Shown in pieces: positions 51,298 to 60,788 of a stretch of DNA of 64,000 nt. The stretch spans positions 310,001 through 374,000 of the forward strand of contig JBBDSP010000006.1 of NCBI GenBank assembly GCA_040904925.1, given 5' to 3'. The position numbers and the translations under genes were made by a program. Positions within the stretch are counted from its first letter, which is position 1. Each line of letters opens with the position of its first letter. The stretch comes from Gracilimonas sp040904925. GTDB taxonomy: Bacteria; Bacteroidota; Rhodothermia; Balneolales; Balneolaceae. The notes beneath the pieces were generated by a model. It saw only the letters and a program-made list of their open reading frames with translations, searched no databases and had not been told where the DNA came from.

Positions 51298-51543
51298 CTA
51301 ATTCGACTCAGAAATAGTTTTCATAAGCCGATCGATGAACTCATCTTTTGCTTTCACTTCCTGAAATTGTTCTAGAAGTTTTTTTCCTTCCTTTGCAGCA
51401 AAGGTCAGTTCACGAAGGTCATCATCGTGAACAAGTACTTCTTCAAATGTGTTTTTTTCTATCGCATCCAGAGTGTCATCCACATAATTGACAATATAAT
51501 CTTCAATTATGGGATGGTATTCTTTGTCTAATAAATTATCCAT
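51298..51543 (-). CDS. Small acidic protein, possible anti-sigma partner
   Basis: An 81-residue acidic protein (NYVDDTLDAIEKNTFEEVL, then DDDLRELTFAAKEG) that resembles the N-terminal helical part of anti-sigma factors but lacks a His-Cys-Cys zinc motif and a TM segment. It lies 43 bp downstream of the ECF sigma gene on the same strand, where anti-sigma genes usually are. The role is inferred from position. Confidence 0.6.
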   Translation of the reverse strand: MDNLLDKEYHPIIEDYIVNYVDDTLDAIEKNTFEEVLVHDDDLRELTFAAKEGKKLLEQFQEVKAKDEFIDRLMKTISESN

Positions 51544-51586
51544 AAGGGAGTTTGCTGATTATCTTTCACTCCCTTTTAGTTGGTTT

Positions 51587-52198
51587 TCAGGCGTTTGTTC
51601 CCAACTGGACATAATCTTTTATCAACTCCTGAATTTGAGCTCTTCCCCGGTTGATCCTGGATTTCACAGTTCCCATTGGAATTCCGGTAATGTCTGAGAT
51701 CTCATCATAAGCCAATTGTTGAAGATCGCGTAAAATGATCACTTCACGGAAGTCTTCCGGTAATTCCATTAGTGCTTTTTCAAGCTCATCCATGCAAAGT
51801 TTTTCATGGAGAGCATCATCCTGAAGGATCGTGTTGTCCTCCAGAAGTAGCTCTCTATCATCGGGATCAGATTCATCTTTATGAATAGATACCTTATACA
51901 TACGCTGCTTTTTCTTATATAAACTCTTGGCAAGATTTAGCGCAATAGTGTACATCCATGTCGAGAATTTGGCAATACGCTCATAGGAATGTTTGCTTTT
52001 ATGTACTCTCAGAAAGGTCTCCTGAACCAGGTCTTCACAGTCCTGATGGTTGTGTGTGTAGCGATATAAAAAGTTATGAAGGCGATCCTGGTAACGATAT
52101 ACTAATTCATTAAACGCTAACTCCTGTCCATTTTGAAAATATTCCATCAGATCTTCATCGTTGTACGTTTTTACAGCTGTAGCTTGAAACGCATCCAT
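51587..52198 (-). CDS. ECF RNA polymerase sigma factor
   Basis: A 203-residue sigma-70 family ECF member with region 2 (FNELVYRYQDRLHNFLYRYT, DLVQETFLRVH and KFSTWMYTIALNLA) and region 4 HTH (LPEDFREVIILRDLQQLAYDEISDITGIPMGTVKSRINRGR). The start at 52198 (MDAFQ) is chosen; five extra residues to 52213 are possible. The possible anti-sigma follows at once. Targets unknown. Confidence 0.92.
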   Translation of the reverse strand: MDAFQATAVKTYNDEDLMEYFQNGQELAFNELVYRYQDRLHNFLYRYTHNHQDCEDLVQETFLRVHKSKHSYERIAKFSTWMYTIALNLAKSLYKKKQRMYKVSIHKDESDPDDRELLLEDNTILQDDALHEKLCMDELEKALMELPEDFREVIILRDLQQLAYDEISDITGIPMGTVKSRINRGRAQIQELIKDYVQLGTNA

Positions 52199-52247
52199 AA
52201 TAGCACTCCACAAATTTATTACGATTTATACTAATCGCGAATCTAAC

Positions 52248-53315
52248 TTATCCGATGATTCGCTTGACCAAAAAGAATAAAATCGAAGTGGAGTCTAATG
52301 TGCTGAAGCCTTTAATGGAGCGATCTGCATCCAAAAGAGCTTCAAATATCCGGGGCATTTCCGCGTAGCGAAAATTTGAGGCGTCGTCCCAGAGTTTGTT
52401 AAAATACCAGCTACTGCCAATTCCCAACTCACTCTGGATCTGATTTTTAGCAAACCCCTTTTCGGAGAGCCTCAAAATCTGCCAGACATTTACAAACACA
52501 CTGTTAAAGAACCCCACGAGACGAATTAATTCTCCCGTGTCTGATTTAGTGTGTTGCAACATCTGTTCCGAAATGTATAGCGACTGTTCCATATTTCGTG
52601 AAACAATGGCCTCTTTGAGCTCTATGGCCGTAAATTCACGATATGAACCAATTATTTTTTTAACATCAGCCTCTGAAACCGTATCAGAAGTGTCCACAAA
52701 AGTGCACACTTTATCTATTTCAGTAGACAGTAACTGTAAATTATTGCCTACAAACTGAGCCAGTAACTGGGCTGCTGCCGGTTCAATATTCTTGGAGTGA
52801 TGGCTTCGAACCCAATCAATTACCCAATCAGGGATCAGGTAGTCGGCCATGCGTTCGAATTCATGGAACCCTACTTTCTTATCTTTTTTGAGGGCCTTTC
52901 CGATGTTGGTATTTCCTGCAGGCTTTTTCTCATCAAATAAAACGAGAATAGTGGTAGGGTTGGGGTTTTCTATGTAAGAAATAAAGTCATTGACATGACC
53001 ACGTGGAGAATCATCATCCCCTCCTCCCTTATTTAGCTGAAGAAAGTTACGAACAATGAGTACCCGCTTTTCTGCCATCATAGGGAAACTTCTGGCAATG
53101 GACAAAGCTTGAGCCGGGGTAACATCCTGACCGTACAGCAGATCAAAATTAAAATCTTTTTGTTCGGGACGAATGACCTTTGAAAACTTTTCCAACAGTT
53201 GGTCAAGGTAAAAATCCTCTTCCCCAAAAAGATAATAAATCGGTTTAAGGTTGCCTGAGTTTAGCTCTCCTACTACCTGCTGATAAACCTGATTGCTGTT
53301 TTGTTTTCGTGCCAT
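52248..53315 (-). CDS. holA: DNA polymerase III subunit delta
   Basis: Clamp-loader wrench of 355 residues: IYYLFGEEDFYLDQLLEKF at the start, RSFPMMAEKRVLIVRNF, a central NLQLLSTEIDKVCTF and a closing DRSIKGFSTLDS. AAA-type fold without a Walker A, as is normal for delta. Three extra residues upstream (53324) are possible. Lies after the ECF sigma region on minus and is divergent from bactofilins. Confidence 0.88.
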   Translation of the reverse strand: MARKQNSNQVYQQVVGELNSGNLKPIYYLFGEEDFYLDQLLEKFSKVIRPEQKDFNFDLLYGQDVTPAQALSIARSFPMMAEKRVLIVRNFLQLNKGGGDDDSPRGHVNDFISYIENPNPTTILVLFDEKKPAGNTNIGKALKKDKKVGFHEFERMADYLIPDWVIDWVRSHHSKNIEPAAAQLLAQFVGNNLQLLSTEIDKVCTFVDTSDTVSEADVKKIIGSYREFTAIELKEAIVSRNMEQSLYISEQMLQHTKSDTGELIRLVGFFNSVFVNVWQILRLSEKGFAKNQIQSELGIGSSWYFNKLWDDASNFRYAEMPRIFEALLDADRSIKGFSTLDSTSILFFLVKRIIG

Positions 53316-53437
53316 AGATCGCAAAGATAAGGAAAAGTGACTCTGAATGAAGTGCCAATTCCAAGTCTTCCAAAATAAATAGCGAATTCTTCTGACTTAC
53401 ACGGAACATAAAATTTGAAATATGGTACTAAGATTAT

Positions 53438-53851
53438 ATGAAATTGAAGAGAAGCAAAAATACCGTGACTACCACACCCAAAGCCCAATCGCCCAGCGTG
53501 ACTTACATCACCGAATCAACAACAGTAACAGCCAATATTACCTGTAAGGATGATATTAGGGTTGCAGGAAAAGTTAATGGTGATATCAAAACCGATAAAA
53601 AGATCATCATCTCGAAAGAGGGAAAAGTAAAAGGTACCCTCAAATCACCAGTAGCTGATATTGCCGGAAAAGTTGACGGTGATATCATCACCTCCGGTAA
53701 ACTTACCTTACGCCCAACTTCAATTGTGAATGGTAAGATTCAGGCTGAAAAACTATCTATAGAAGATGGAGCACAGTTGACAGGGGAATTTAAAGTCGGC
53801 CCGGAAAAGTTTAATCGTGAATCGAAAACCGTAACGAAAGCATCAAAATAA
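53438..53851 (+). CDS. Bactofilin 1
   Basis: A 137-residue bactofilin (polymer-forming cytoskeletal protein). The core (about 20-115) has the right-handed beta-helix repeats: DDIRVAGKVNGDIKTDKKIIISKEG, VKGTLKSPVADIAGKVDGDI. Short basic and charged tails. Bactofilins form membrane-bound filaments that place cell-wall enzymes. It precedes a second, longer bactofilin. Confidence 0.9.
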   Translation: MKLKRSKNTVTTTPKAQSPSVTYITESTTVTANITCKDDIRVAGKVNGDIKTDKKIIISKEGKVKGTLKSPVADIAGKVDGDIITSGKLTLRPTSIVNGKIQAEKLSIEDGAQLTGEFKVGPEKFNRESKTVTKASK

Positions 53852-53988
53852 AGCCTCCGTCAAGAACATAGCTTAAATGATTTAAGCCCTTATTTAATAT
53901 TTAAATATTTTTAGCCTCTTTATGCCAATAAATTCCAAAACATTAAATATTTTAAGGGCTCAATTCTAACGCTTATATCTTATTCAAC

Positions 53989-54945
53989 GTGAACGAATTA
54001 CACAATCCGTCCCCAATTACGAATATTGCAAAGGGTACACGGATAAAAGCAGATGTAGAAACTGACTCCATCATTCAAGTTGCCGGAAGAGTTGAAGGTG
54101 ATATAACAACAAAAAGCCATTTAGTATTAGAAAAGACCGGACATATTACCGGTTCCGTTATCTGTAAGAAAGCGACTATAAAGGGGAAAATCACCGGGGA
54201 ACTCAGGGTTACTGAACAACTTGAAATAAAAAATACGGCTAACCTTGATGGGTTTGTATTTACAAAAAATATTCGGGTTGAAGAGGGGGCCATTTTGATC
54301 GGCATTATTAAAGCCGGCCCCAAGATTGATGTACTCAATTCTAAGATCTCCGGTCAAAACGTGTCAAAAGTCAAAAATCAGCAAATAGATACAGAAACAA
54401 TTTCTGAACCTAAAGAGTCAACCCACAAAGAAAAAGAACCTGAGAGACAACAGCCTGAAAATCGATTTCTAACTAAACTTCTTATTGGTATTCCCGGAAT
54501 AATGGAATCTAATGATAATACTGAGCAGCTCTACTCAGCTTCACAGGGATTTCTTCAAGCCCTGGATTTCAACTTGGAAATATTTGATGCCCCCTCCTTT
54601 TCCCCTTATTATCAAAATCTGGCGTTTGTAATAAAAGGTACGGAAGAACAAGCAGAAGTGGCTCGTCATTTTAAAAAAGCCAAAGAAACATTAGAAACGG
54701 CTTTTTTAAAAAAAGAAGCACCTCCTGAAGCCTCAAACCTTCAAAAAGTGACGATAGAATTGACTAATGTGCTTTCTGATTTTGAACAAGTTGCTATTTT
54801 ACTCGGGGAGATCCTGTTTATCAAGTTTCAATCCGGCGATGTCCAAACCATAGCGGTTGAAATTATAAATGGTGAATTAATGGATCAACTTAAGAAAAAA
54901 CCAAAGTTGATCACTGATCCTGAAAAACTATACTCCCTCTTATAG
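53989..54945 (+). CDS. Bactofilin 2 with a C-terminal extension
   Basis: A 318-residue protein starting with GTG. The N-terminal 25-120 is a bactofilin beta-helix (IIQVAGRVEGDITTKSHLVLEKTGHITG, LDGFVFTKNI). After a charged linker (about 130-150), a 165-residue alpha/beta domain of unknown type follows (ENRFLTKLLIGIPGIMES through SLL). Typical bactofilins stop at the helix. The second domain may recruit a partner. 137 bp from bactofilin 1; possibly the same transcript. Confidence 0.8.
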   Translation: MNELHNPSPITNIAKGTRIKADVETDSIIQVAGRVEGDITTKSHLVLEKTGHITGSVICKKATIKGKITGELRVTEQLEIKNTANLDGFVFTKNIRVEEGAILIGIIKAGPKIDVLNSKISGQNVSKVKNQQIDTETISEPKESTHKEKEPERQQPENRFLTKLLIGIPGIMESNDNTEQLYSASQGFLQALDFNLEIFDAPSFSPYYQNLAFVIKGTEEQAEVARHFKKAKETLETAFLKKEAPPEASNLQKVTIELTNVLSDFEQVAILLGEILFIKFQSGDVQTIAVEIINGELMDQLKKKPKLITDPEKLYSLL

Positions 54946-54955
54946 ATAACGTTTT

Positions 54956-56449
54956 TTAGGGCTTAAGCCTACCCATCATTCTTGGGAACGGAATGGTTTC
55001 TCGTACGTGCGAAAGTCCGCACAACCAAGCCACAGTTCGCTCCAACCCCAATCCATAGCCCGAGTGTGGCACACTTCCGAAGCGACGAAGATCCAGGTAC
55101 CACTCAAATACTTCCTTATCCAGTCCTTCTTCTTTGATGCGTTTCTCCATCACTTCCAGATCATCCTCACGCTGAGATCCCCCAACAATTTCACCGTAGC
55201 CCTCCGGTGCCAATATATCCATTCCAAGTGCCAGCTTATTGGTTTCATCACGCTTCATGTAAAATGCTTTGATTTCAGCCGGCCAGTGGGTTACAATCAA
55301 CGGCACTTCAAACTGCATCATCAATACCGTTTCGTCACTTCCACCAAAATCATTACCCCATTCAAAGTTTCGGGCAGACTCTTTCCACTTCGGAATATTA
55401 CGGAGGTCTTCTTCGATCTGATCTATCCTGGCTGATATTTCTTTTACACGTTGGTCGATCTGGGCTTTTCGCCATTTCTTAGCCGATCCGTGTTCTTTTT
55501 TGATCTCTTCCTCCTCTTTCTCAAGATCAATTTGTTCTTGTCGGCGAGATTCAGCCATTTCATCCAGCATGTTAGCAGTCTCATCACTTTTAAGGATATT
55601 TACCGCTTCAGTATAGGTCATCCGCTCAAAGGCGTTCTCCGCAACTTTTACAAGTGCTTCAGTTTCACGTTCTAATATTTCGAGTTCATTATTGCACTTA
55701 TCTAATACCTGAGATACAATGGCTTTTATCATATCCTCAGCCAGATCCATATTCATTTCGAGATCGTAGTATGCCATTTCGGGCTCGATCATCCAGAATT
55801 CAGTGAGGTGGCGACGAGTTTTGGATTTCTCGGCTCTGAAAGTCGGCCCGAAGGTGTAGATCAATCCATGTGCCATTGCCATCGCTTCACCATAAAGTTG
55901 ACCGGTTTGAGCCAGATATGCCTTTTCTTCAAAATAATCAGTCTCAAAAAGTGTAGTACTTCCCTCGGCAGCATTTCCTGTAAAGATCGGAGAATCCATT
56001 TGAACAAAATCTCTGCCCTGAAAAAAAGTGTGGATAGCAAAGATAATTTCATTACGTACCCGCATGGCTGCCCATTGCTTCTGACTACGTAACCAAAGAT
56101 GACGGTTGTTCATTAGAAACTCTACGCCATGCTCTTTTGGGGTGATGGGATAGTCTTCCGCAATTTGGTGAACAACCACATTCGATACATGGATCTCATG
56201 GCCTCCAACACTTCGGTCGTCGGCTTTAACTTTCCCGGTTACTTCCAATGAACTTTCCTGACGAAGCGAGGTAGCAGCTTCCCATACATTTTCTAAAACA
56301 TCATCTTTAGCGATGACACATTGTGTTAGTCCCGTACCGTCTCTCATTTCAACAAATACCAAACTTCCGCTGCTGCGAAAATTATAAACCCAACCTTTTA
56401 GAGTAACTTCTTGGTCAACATGGTTAGAGAGGTTTTTGATGTAAGTCAT
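54956..56449 (-). CDS. asnS: Asparaginyl-tRNA synthetase
   Basis: Class IIb tRNA ligase of 497 residues. OB anticodon domain (VTLKGWVYNFRSSGSLVFVEMRDGTG), motif 2 with TFRAEKSKTRRHLTEFWMIEPEMAY and motif 3 GYGLGLERTV. Between about 290 and 370 is a charged coiled insertion (ESRRQEQIDLEKEEEEIKKE) typical of some Bacteroidota AsnRS. Starts at MTYIKNLSNH. Confidence 0.95.
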   Translation of the reverse strand: MTYIKNLSNHVDQEVTLKGWVYNFRSSGSLVFVEMRDGTGLTQCVIAKDDVLENVWEAATSLRQESSLEVTGKVKADDRSVGGHEIHVSNVVVHQIAEDYPITPKEHGVEFLMNNRHLWLRSQKQWAAMRVRNEIIFAIHTFFQGRDFVQMDSPIFTGNAAEGSTTLFETDYFEEKAYLAQTGQLYGEAMAMAHGLIYTFGPTFRAEKSKTRRHLTEFWMIEPEMAYYDLEMNMDLAEDMIKAIVSQVLDKCNNELEILERETEALVKVAENAFERMTYTEAVNILKSDETANMLDEMAESRRQEQIDLEKEEEEIKKEHGSAKKWRKAQIDQRVKEISARIDQIEEDLRNIPKWKESARNFEWGNDFGGSDETVLMMQFEVPLIVTHWPAEIKAFYMKRDETNKLALGMDILAPEGYGEIVGGSQREDDLEVMEKRIKEEGLDKEVFEWYLDLRRFGSVPHSGYGLGLERTVAWLCGLSHVRETIPFPRMMGRLKP

Positions 56450-56506
56450 TTGGATTGATTATTGATGATTTTAAATTGATGATTTTTGAAACAGGTATAA
56501 GTTTTT

Positions 56507-56536
56507 AGGCGCAAGGTACAAGTGGTTCTTGCGCCT
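56507..56536. other. Short inverted repeat between asnS and M16 gene
   Basis: AGGCGCAAG (56507-56515) and CTTGCGCCT (56528-56536), 9-bp stem. No U-tract on either strand is well placed, so not called a terminator. Resembles a simple GGCGCAAGGTACAAG repeat. Confidence 0.55.
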
Positions 56537-56541
56537 TGCAC

Positions 56542-57792
56542 CTAACTCTCCGGCAACAGTATGGCTTCCATGAATTGTTCTTCATTGAAGAAGCCTTTCA
56601 CAAAGGATTGTATTTCCTCAGAAGTAACAGAATCGATATTTTCGACCAACTCGTCTAAAGTTACAAAACGGCCGAAATATAATTCACTTTTTGCAAGGCG
56701 GGTCATGCGGTTACTTGTACTTTCCTGAGATAGCAGCAGTTTTCCCTTTAACTGGGATTTTGCTTCTGCAAGTTCCTTTTCAGGAACCGGTTCTTCCTGC
56801 ATTTGCTTCAATTCCTTGAGGATCAATTCCCGAACATGATCTACATACTCTTTGTCGGTTCCTACATAGATTCCCCACATTCCTGTATCAGTATAAGATT
56901 GATTAAAGGTCTGAATAGAGTAACAATAACCATATTTCTCACGCACATTTTGGTGAAGGCGTGAACTCATCCCTCCTCCTAAAACCGTATTTGCAAGAAG
57001 CAGAAGGTATTTATCATCGTGATCGAAATTCAACCCACGACGACCATAGATGTAGTGAGTCTGCTCAATGGCTTTGGTGAGGTTCAGATTTTCTTTCTTG
57101 AAAGGTGGAAGCGGTTGTTCTTTTTCATCAAGATCTTTGGCTTCGAGTTTCTCAAAATAGTTTGATACCAATTCCACCACTCTGTCGTGATCAACATTTC
57201 CAGCTACAGATATCAAAAGATTTCCTGGATAATATCTGTCTTTCATATAATCATACAGATCCTGACGGGAAAAATTTGAAACGGTATTTTCAAAACCAAG
57301 TACAGGACGACCCAATTCATGTCCTTCAAAGATCTTACTGTTGAATGCTTCAAAAATAAAATCATCCGGAGAATCCCGGTACATTTTCATTTCTTCTATA
57401 ACCACCTTCTTTTCTTTCTCGATCTCTTCTTCCGGAAAAGCGGGATGAAGAACCATATCCGAAAGCACATCCAAGGCGCGGTCAAGCTGCGTATTTACAC
57501 ATCGGGAATAATAGCAGGTGTATTCAGATGAGGTAAATGCATTCAAATATCCCCCAACAGCTTCCATACTTAATGCTATATCGTAGGAAGATCTGGAATC
57601 CGTTCCTTTAAAAAGCATATGCTCCAGGAAATGAGTGATTCCGGCCTTTTCTTCTGTTTCGTGACGACCGCCCGTCTTGGCCCAAATACCTACCGTAACG
57701 CTTTTCACACTTTCAATATGCTCCGTAACAATACGAAGACCGTTTGGTAAAGTGCTCTTATTTACAAAATCAATTTCTTTAGTGTCTTGCAT
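56542..57792 (-). CDS. M16 family zinc peptidase
   Basis: A 416-residue pitrilysin/mitochondrial-processing-peptidase-like enzyme. The inverted zinc motif HFLEH (54-58) is intact, with the third ligand Glu in EKEKKVVIEEMKMYRDSPDDF. The second half has SRLHQNVREKYGYCYS. No signal peptide, so cytoplasmic or peripheral. It lies after pnp on the same strand with a terminator between. Confidence 0.92.
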   Translation of the reverse strand: MQDTKEIDFVNKSTLPNGLRIVTEHIESVKSVTVGIWAKTGGRHETEEKAGITHFLEHMLFKGTDSRSSYDIALSMEAVGGYLNAFTSSEYTCYYSRCVNTQLDRALDVLSDMVLHPAFPEEEIEKEKKVVIEEMKMYRDSPDDFIFEAFNSKIFEGHELGRPVLGFENTVSNFSRQDLYDYMKDRYYPGNLLISVAGNVDHDRVVELVSNYFEKLEAKDLDEKEQPLPPFKKENLNLTKAIEQTHYIYGRRGLNFDHDDKYLLLLANTVLGGGMSSRLHQNVREKYGYCYSIQTFNQSYTDTGMWGIYVGTDKEYVDHVRELILKELKQMQEEPVPEKELAEAKSQLKGKLLLSQESTSNRMTRLAKSELYFGRFVTLDELVENIDSVTSEEIQSFVKGFFNEEQFMEAILLPES

Positions 57793-57866
57793 TTGATGTA
57801 TCTAAAATATTCTGTTTCATGAATTTTAACCGAAATAGCAGCCAAAAAGTTGACTCATATAAGTCT

Positions 57867-57902
57867 CAAAAAAATGGCGCTCCTTCAATTGAAAGAGCGC
57901 CA
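57867..57902 (-). terminator. Terminator downstream of pnp
   Basis: Stem TGGCGCTC / GAGCGCCA around CTTCAATTGAAA, with eight A to the left on the plus strand, that is a U-tract for the minus transcript ending pnp at 57929. Confidence 0.88.
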
Positions 57903-57928
57903 AATATAACAAGGTTTAAACTAAAGAC

Positions 57929-60040
57929 TTACTCTTCTTCGTCTTTAGCAAGCAATGCTTTTCTGGAAAGACGGAGTTTATTACCCGGCTCAACTTTAAG
58001 CAGCTTAACTTCTATCATATCACCAACGCTCATGAATTGATTTACATCTTTCACATGTTCGTGAGCAACTTCGGAAATATGAAGCAGACCGTCTCGACCC
58101 GGTGCGATCTCAACAAAAGCACCAAAGTCTTTAATTGACTTCACTTCACCTTTGTAGGTCGCGCCTTCTTCAAGCTGACCTGTGATGGCTTTAACTCGGT
58201 CTTGAGCTTCTTTTGCTTTTTCAAGACTATCGGCAGAAATGGTGATCTTACCTTTTCCACTTTCATCTTCCTCGATCCAGATCTCAGTGTCTGTTTCTTT
58301 CTGAAGCGTCTGAATTACTTTTCCGCCAGGACCAATAACCGCACCGATCATATCGCCGTCAATTGTCATATTGATGAATTGAGGAGCAAACTCGGATAGT
58401 GTTTCGCTTGGTTTTGAAATGGTTTCAGCCATTTTACCAAGTATGTGCAGGCGTCCTGTATGAGCTTGTTTAAGAGCTTCTTCCATTACTTCAAATGAAA
58501 TGCCTTTTACTTTCATATCCATCTGGCAAGCGGTGATACCATCAGCGGTACCGGCTGTTTTAAAGTCCATGTCACCCATAAAATCTTCTTCGCCACGGAT
58601 ATCAGAAAGCACAACGGAGTTGTTCTCCCCAACAATCATTCCCATTGCAATACCTGCAACCGGCTTTTTGAGGGGAACTCCGGCACTCATAAGCGCCATA
58701 GAACCACCACATACGGAAGCCATAGAAGATGAACCGTTAGATTCGGTAATATCAGAGATAATGCGGATTACATATCCGAAATCATCAAATGATGGCATCA
58801 TCATTTTGATAGCACGTTCTGCAAGGTGACCATGACCAATTTCACGTCGGCCGGGTCCACGCATAAATCCTGCTTCGCCAACAGAGTATGGAGGGAAGTT
58901 GTAATGCAGATAGAATTTCTTGTCTTCTTCGTCAAACAATGTATCAACACCCTGAGCATCTTTCTTGGTCCCTAAAGTTACTGACACAAGTGCCTGTGTT
59001 TCACCACGGGTGAAGATCGCAGAGCCGTGTGTTCTGGCAAGGTAACCGACCTGAGTCCAGATATCGCGAACGTCTTCCGGAGAACGACCGTCAATACGAC
59101 GTTTTTTCTCGAGGATCATGTTGCGAAGCTCTTCTTTCTCAATATCACCTAAGATATCTTTGATCGTTCCGATCTCATCTTCATGCTCTTCTTCCAGTTC
59201 AGCAACAACGCTGTCTTTGGCTTCTTTAAGCTTGGCCATGTATTCTTCTTTACCAAGGCCGATGTTAACTACATCTTTGATCTTGTCAGTTGCTAAACCA
59301 CGAACTTTTTTCTCGATCTCTTCAGGATAACCTTCAGCAACAAATTCACGCTTAGGCTTGCCGTATTCTTCTCTCAGTTCTTCCTGAAATTCACATAATG
59401 TAATAATAGAGGCGTGAGCTGCTTTAATTGCACCCAGCATTTCTTCTTCAGAGATCTCTCCCATTTCGCCTTCCATCATCAATACTGAATCGGCAGTACC
59501 ACCAACGATCATGTCGATATCGCTGTCTTTTAATTCTGTAAGGGTCGGGTTGATAATATATTCACCATTCACACGACCAACTCTCACTTCAGCCATCGGG
59601 CCTTCGAAAGGTGCGTCAGAAATATGCAAAGCTGCAGATGAACCAAATGCACCTAATACATCACCGTCATTTTCTCCGTCTGAAGAAAGTACGCTTGAGA
59701 TGATCTGTGTTTCACATAAATATCCTTTAGGAAATAATGGACGCAAACTACGGTCAATTAAACGACTTGATAATACTTCTTTTTCAGAAGGACGTCCTTC
59801 CCGTTTCATAAATCCACCGGGGAAACGTCCGCCGGCTGAAAAACTTTCTCTGTGATCAACAACCAGCGGGAAAAAGCCCTGACCCGGTTTCGGTTCCTTT
59901 GCACTCACAGCGGTACATAACACCTGGGTATCACCCATGCGAACCACTACAGCGCCATCGGCTTGCTTGGCAATCCGGCCTGTTTCTACTGAAAGCACCT
60001 TTCCCGGTGCAAATTCTACACTTCTTATTTCTTCTTTCAT
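57929..60040 (-). CDS. pnp: Polyribonucleotide nucleotidyltransferase
   Basis: 3'-5' phosphorolytic exoribonuclease of 703 residues. Two RNase PH domains (GKVLSVETGRIAKQADGAVVVRMGDTQVLCTAVSA and the second ending GEEDFMGDMDFKTAG), a KH domain with GAVIGPGGKVIQ (about 564-575) and an S1 domain (GEVKSIKDFGAFVEI). Follows rpsO with a terminator between, as in many bacteria. Confidence 0.96.
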   Translation of the reverse strand: MKEEIRSVEFAPGKVLSVETGRIAKQADGAVVVRMGDTQVLCTAVSAKEPKPGQGFFPLVVDHRESFSAGGRFPGGFMKREGRPSEKEVLSSRLIDRSLRPLFPKGYLCETQIISSVLSSDGENDGDVLGAFGSSAALHISDAPFEGPMAEVRVGRVNGEYIINPTLTELKDSDIDMIVGGTADSVLMMEGEMGEISEEEMLGAIKAAHASIITLCEFQEELREEYGKPKREFVAEGYPEEIEKKVRGLATDKIKDVVNIGLGKEEYMAKLKEAKDSVVAELEEEHEDEIGTIKDILGDIEKEELRNMILEKKRRIDGRSPEDVRDIWTQVGYLARTHGSAIFTRGETQALVSVTLGTKKDAQGVDTLFDEEDKKFYLHYNFPPYSVGEAGFMRGPGRREIGHGHLAERAIKMMMPSFDDFGYVIRIISDITESNGSSSMASVCGGSMALMSAGVPLKKPVAGIAMGMIVGENNSVVLSDIRGEEDFMGDMDFKTAGTADGITACQMDMKVKGISFEVMEEALKQAHTGRLHILGKMAETISKPSETLSEFAPQFINMTIDGDMIGAVIGPGGKVIQTLQKETDTEIWIEEDESGKGKITISADSLEKAKEAQDRVKAITGQLEEGATYKGEVKSIKDFGAFVEIAPGRDGLLHISEVAHEHVKDVNQFMSVGDMIEVKLLKVEPGNKLRLSRKALLAKDEEE

Positions 60041-60114
60041 TTGTCTTTTTGTCTTTTTGATTTACTAAATCCCGCCTACAACAGATAAGAAATAATGGCG
60101 GCAGGATAAATTGA

Positions 60115-60139
60115 AAAAGGCTCCACGATGGAGCCTTTT
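60115..60139. terminator. Terminator between rpsO and pnp
   Basis: 11-bp perfect stem AAAAGGCTCCA / TGGAGCCTTTT with loop CGA; A and T tails make it work in both directions. It lies after rpsO (ends 60153). Confidence 0.9.
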
Positions 60140-60152
60140 GGATAACATAAAC

Positions 60153-60422
60153 TTACTTACGGATACCGAGTTCTTTGATAAGTTCTCTGTACTTCTCGAT
60201 GTCGTTTTTCATGAGGTAGTTTAACAACCTTCTTCTTTTACCAACCATTTTCAACAAACCACGACGTGATGCGTGATCTAGTTTATTGTCTTGTAAATGT
60301 TCGGTCAGGTCGTTAATTCTTTTGGTTAGAAGGGCAACTTGTCCTTCGGTGGAACCCGTATCGGTTTCACTTTTACCAAACTTCTTAAAGATTTCTTTTT
60401 TGTCTTCTGCGGTTATGCTCAT
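60153..60422 (-). CDS. rpsO: 30S ribosomal protein S15
   Basis: An 89-residue small-subunit protein with FGKSETDTGSTEGQVALLTKRI, HLQDNKLDHASRRGLLKMVGKRRRLLNYL, and YRELIKELGIRK at the end. Full length for S15. Precedes pnp and is the last core gene before the accessory cassette region. Confidence 0.97.
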   Translation of the reverse strand: MSITAEDKKEIFKKFGKSETDTGSTEGQVALLTKRINDLTEHLQDNKLDHASRRGLLKMVGKRRRLLNYLMKNDIEKYRELIKELGIRK

Positions 60423-60767
60423 TGCAATGGTTTAATTAGTACTTGTATAAATCGATTTATAGTTAACAAAGATAGGGGTTTTTCGGGAAAGCAACAATGC
60501 TTTGATTGATGATTTATTATTGATGAGTGATGATTGAGCGGGTTTTATAATTTGCCTGTACTTCGATTGTATATAAAAGAGAAATATCCCGGTACACTAA
60601 CATGAACTTCCACCCTCCTCTCACTGTAATTCTTGAGGATAAGCAACCTTTCGTATTTTGATATTAAATCGGTTTTATTCATTTTATCCCGATCATTTTA
60701 AAAATTACATGAATAAAACTTGCGTACGGAGCAAGGATAACATGAATAGCATTGGTGATATGCCGAT
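60423..60767. other. Intergenic region before the cassette array
   Basis: About 345 bp between rpsO and the first cassette junction. The left part holds the rpsO promoter side and a TGATGATTTATTATTGATGA-like simple sequence. From about 60723 an imperfect palindrome appears: TTGC...GCAA then TAACAT (60738) with ATGTTA (60766) and inner GCAT/ATGC. No gene, and no integrase. Confidence 0.6.
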
Positions 60768-60785
60768 GTTAGGGTACATTAAAAG
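60738..60785 (+). repeat. Cassette junction 1 (palindromic site and boundary)
   Basis: TAACAT...ATGTTA (60738-60743, 60766-60771), inner GCAT/ATGC (60749, 60760), then boundary GTTAGGGTACATTAAAAG (60768-60785). Four junctions share this boundary. The TIR gene ATG follows 3 nt later. Confidence 0.68.
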
Positions 60786-60788
60786 AAT

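Noticed and set aside
56507..56536. Terminator of the M16 peptidase gene
   Set aside because: The stem is good but no U-tract on the minus transcript follows, and it lies between asnS start and M16 stop in the wrong register.
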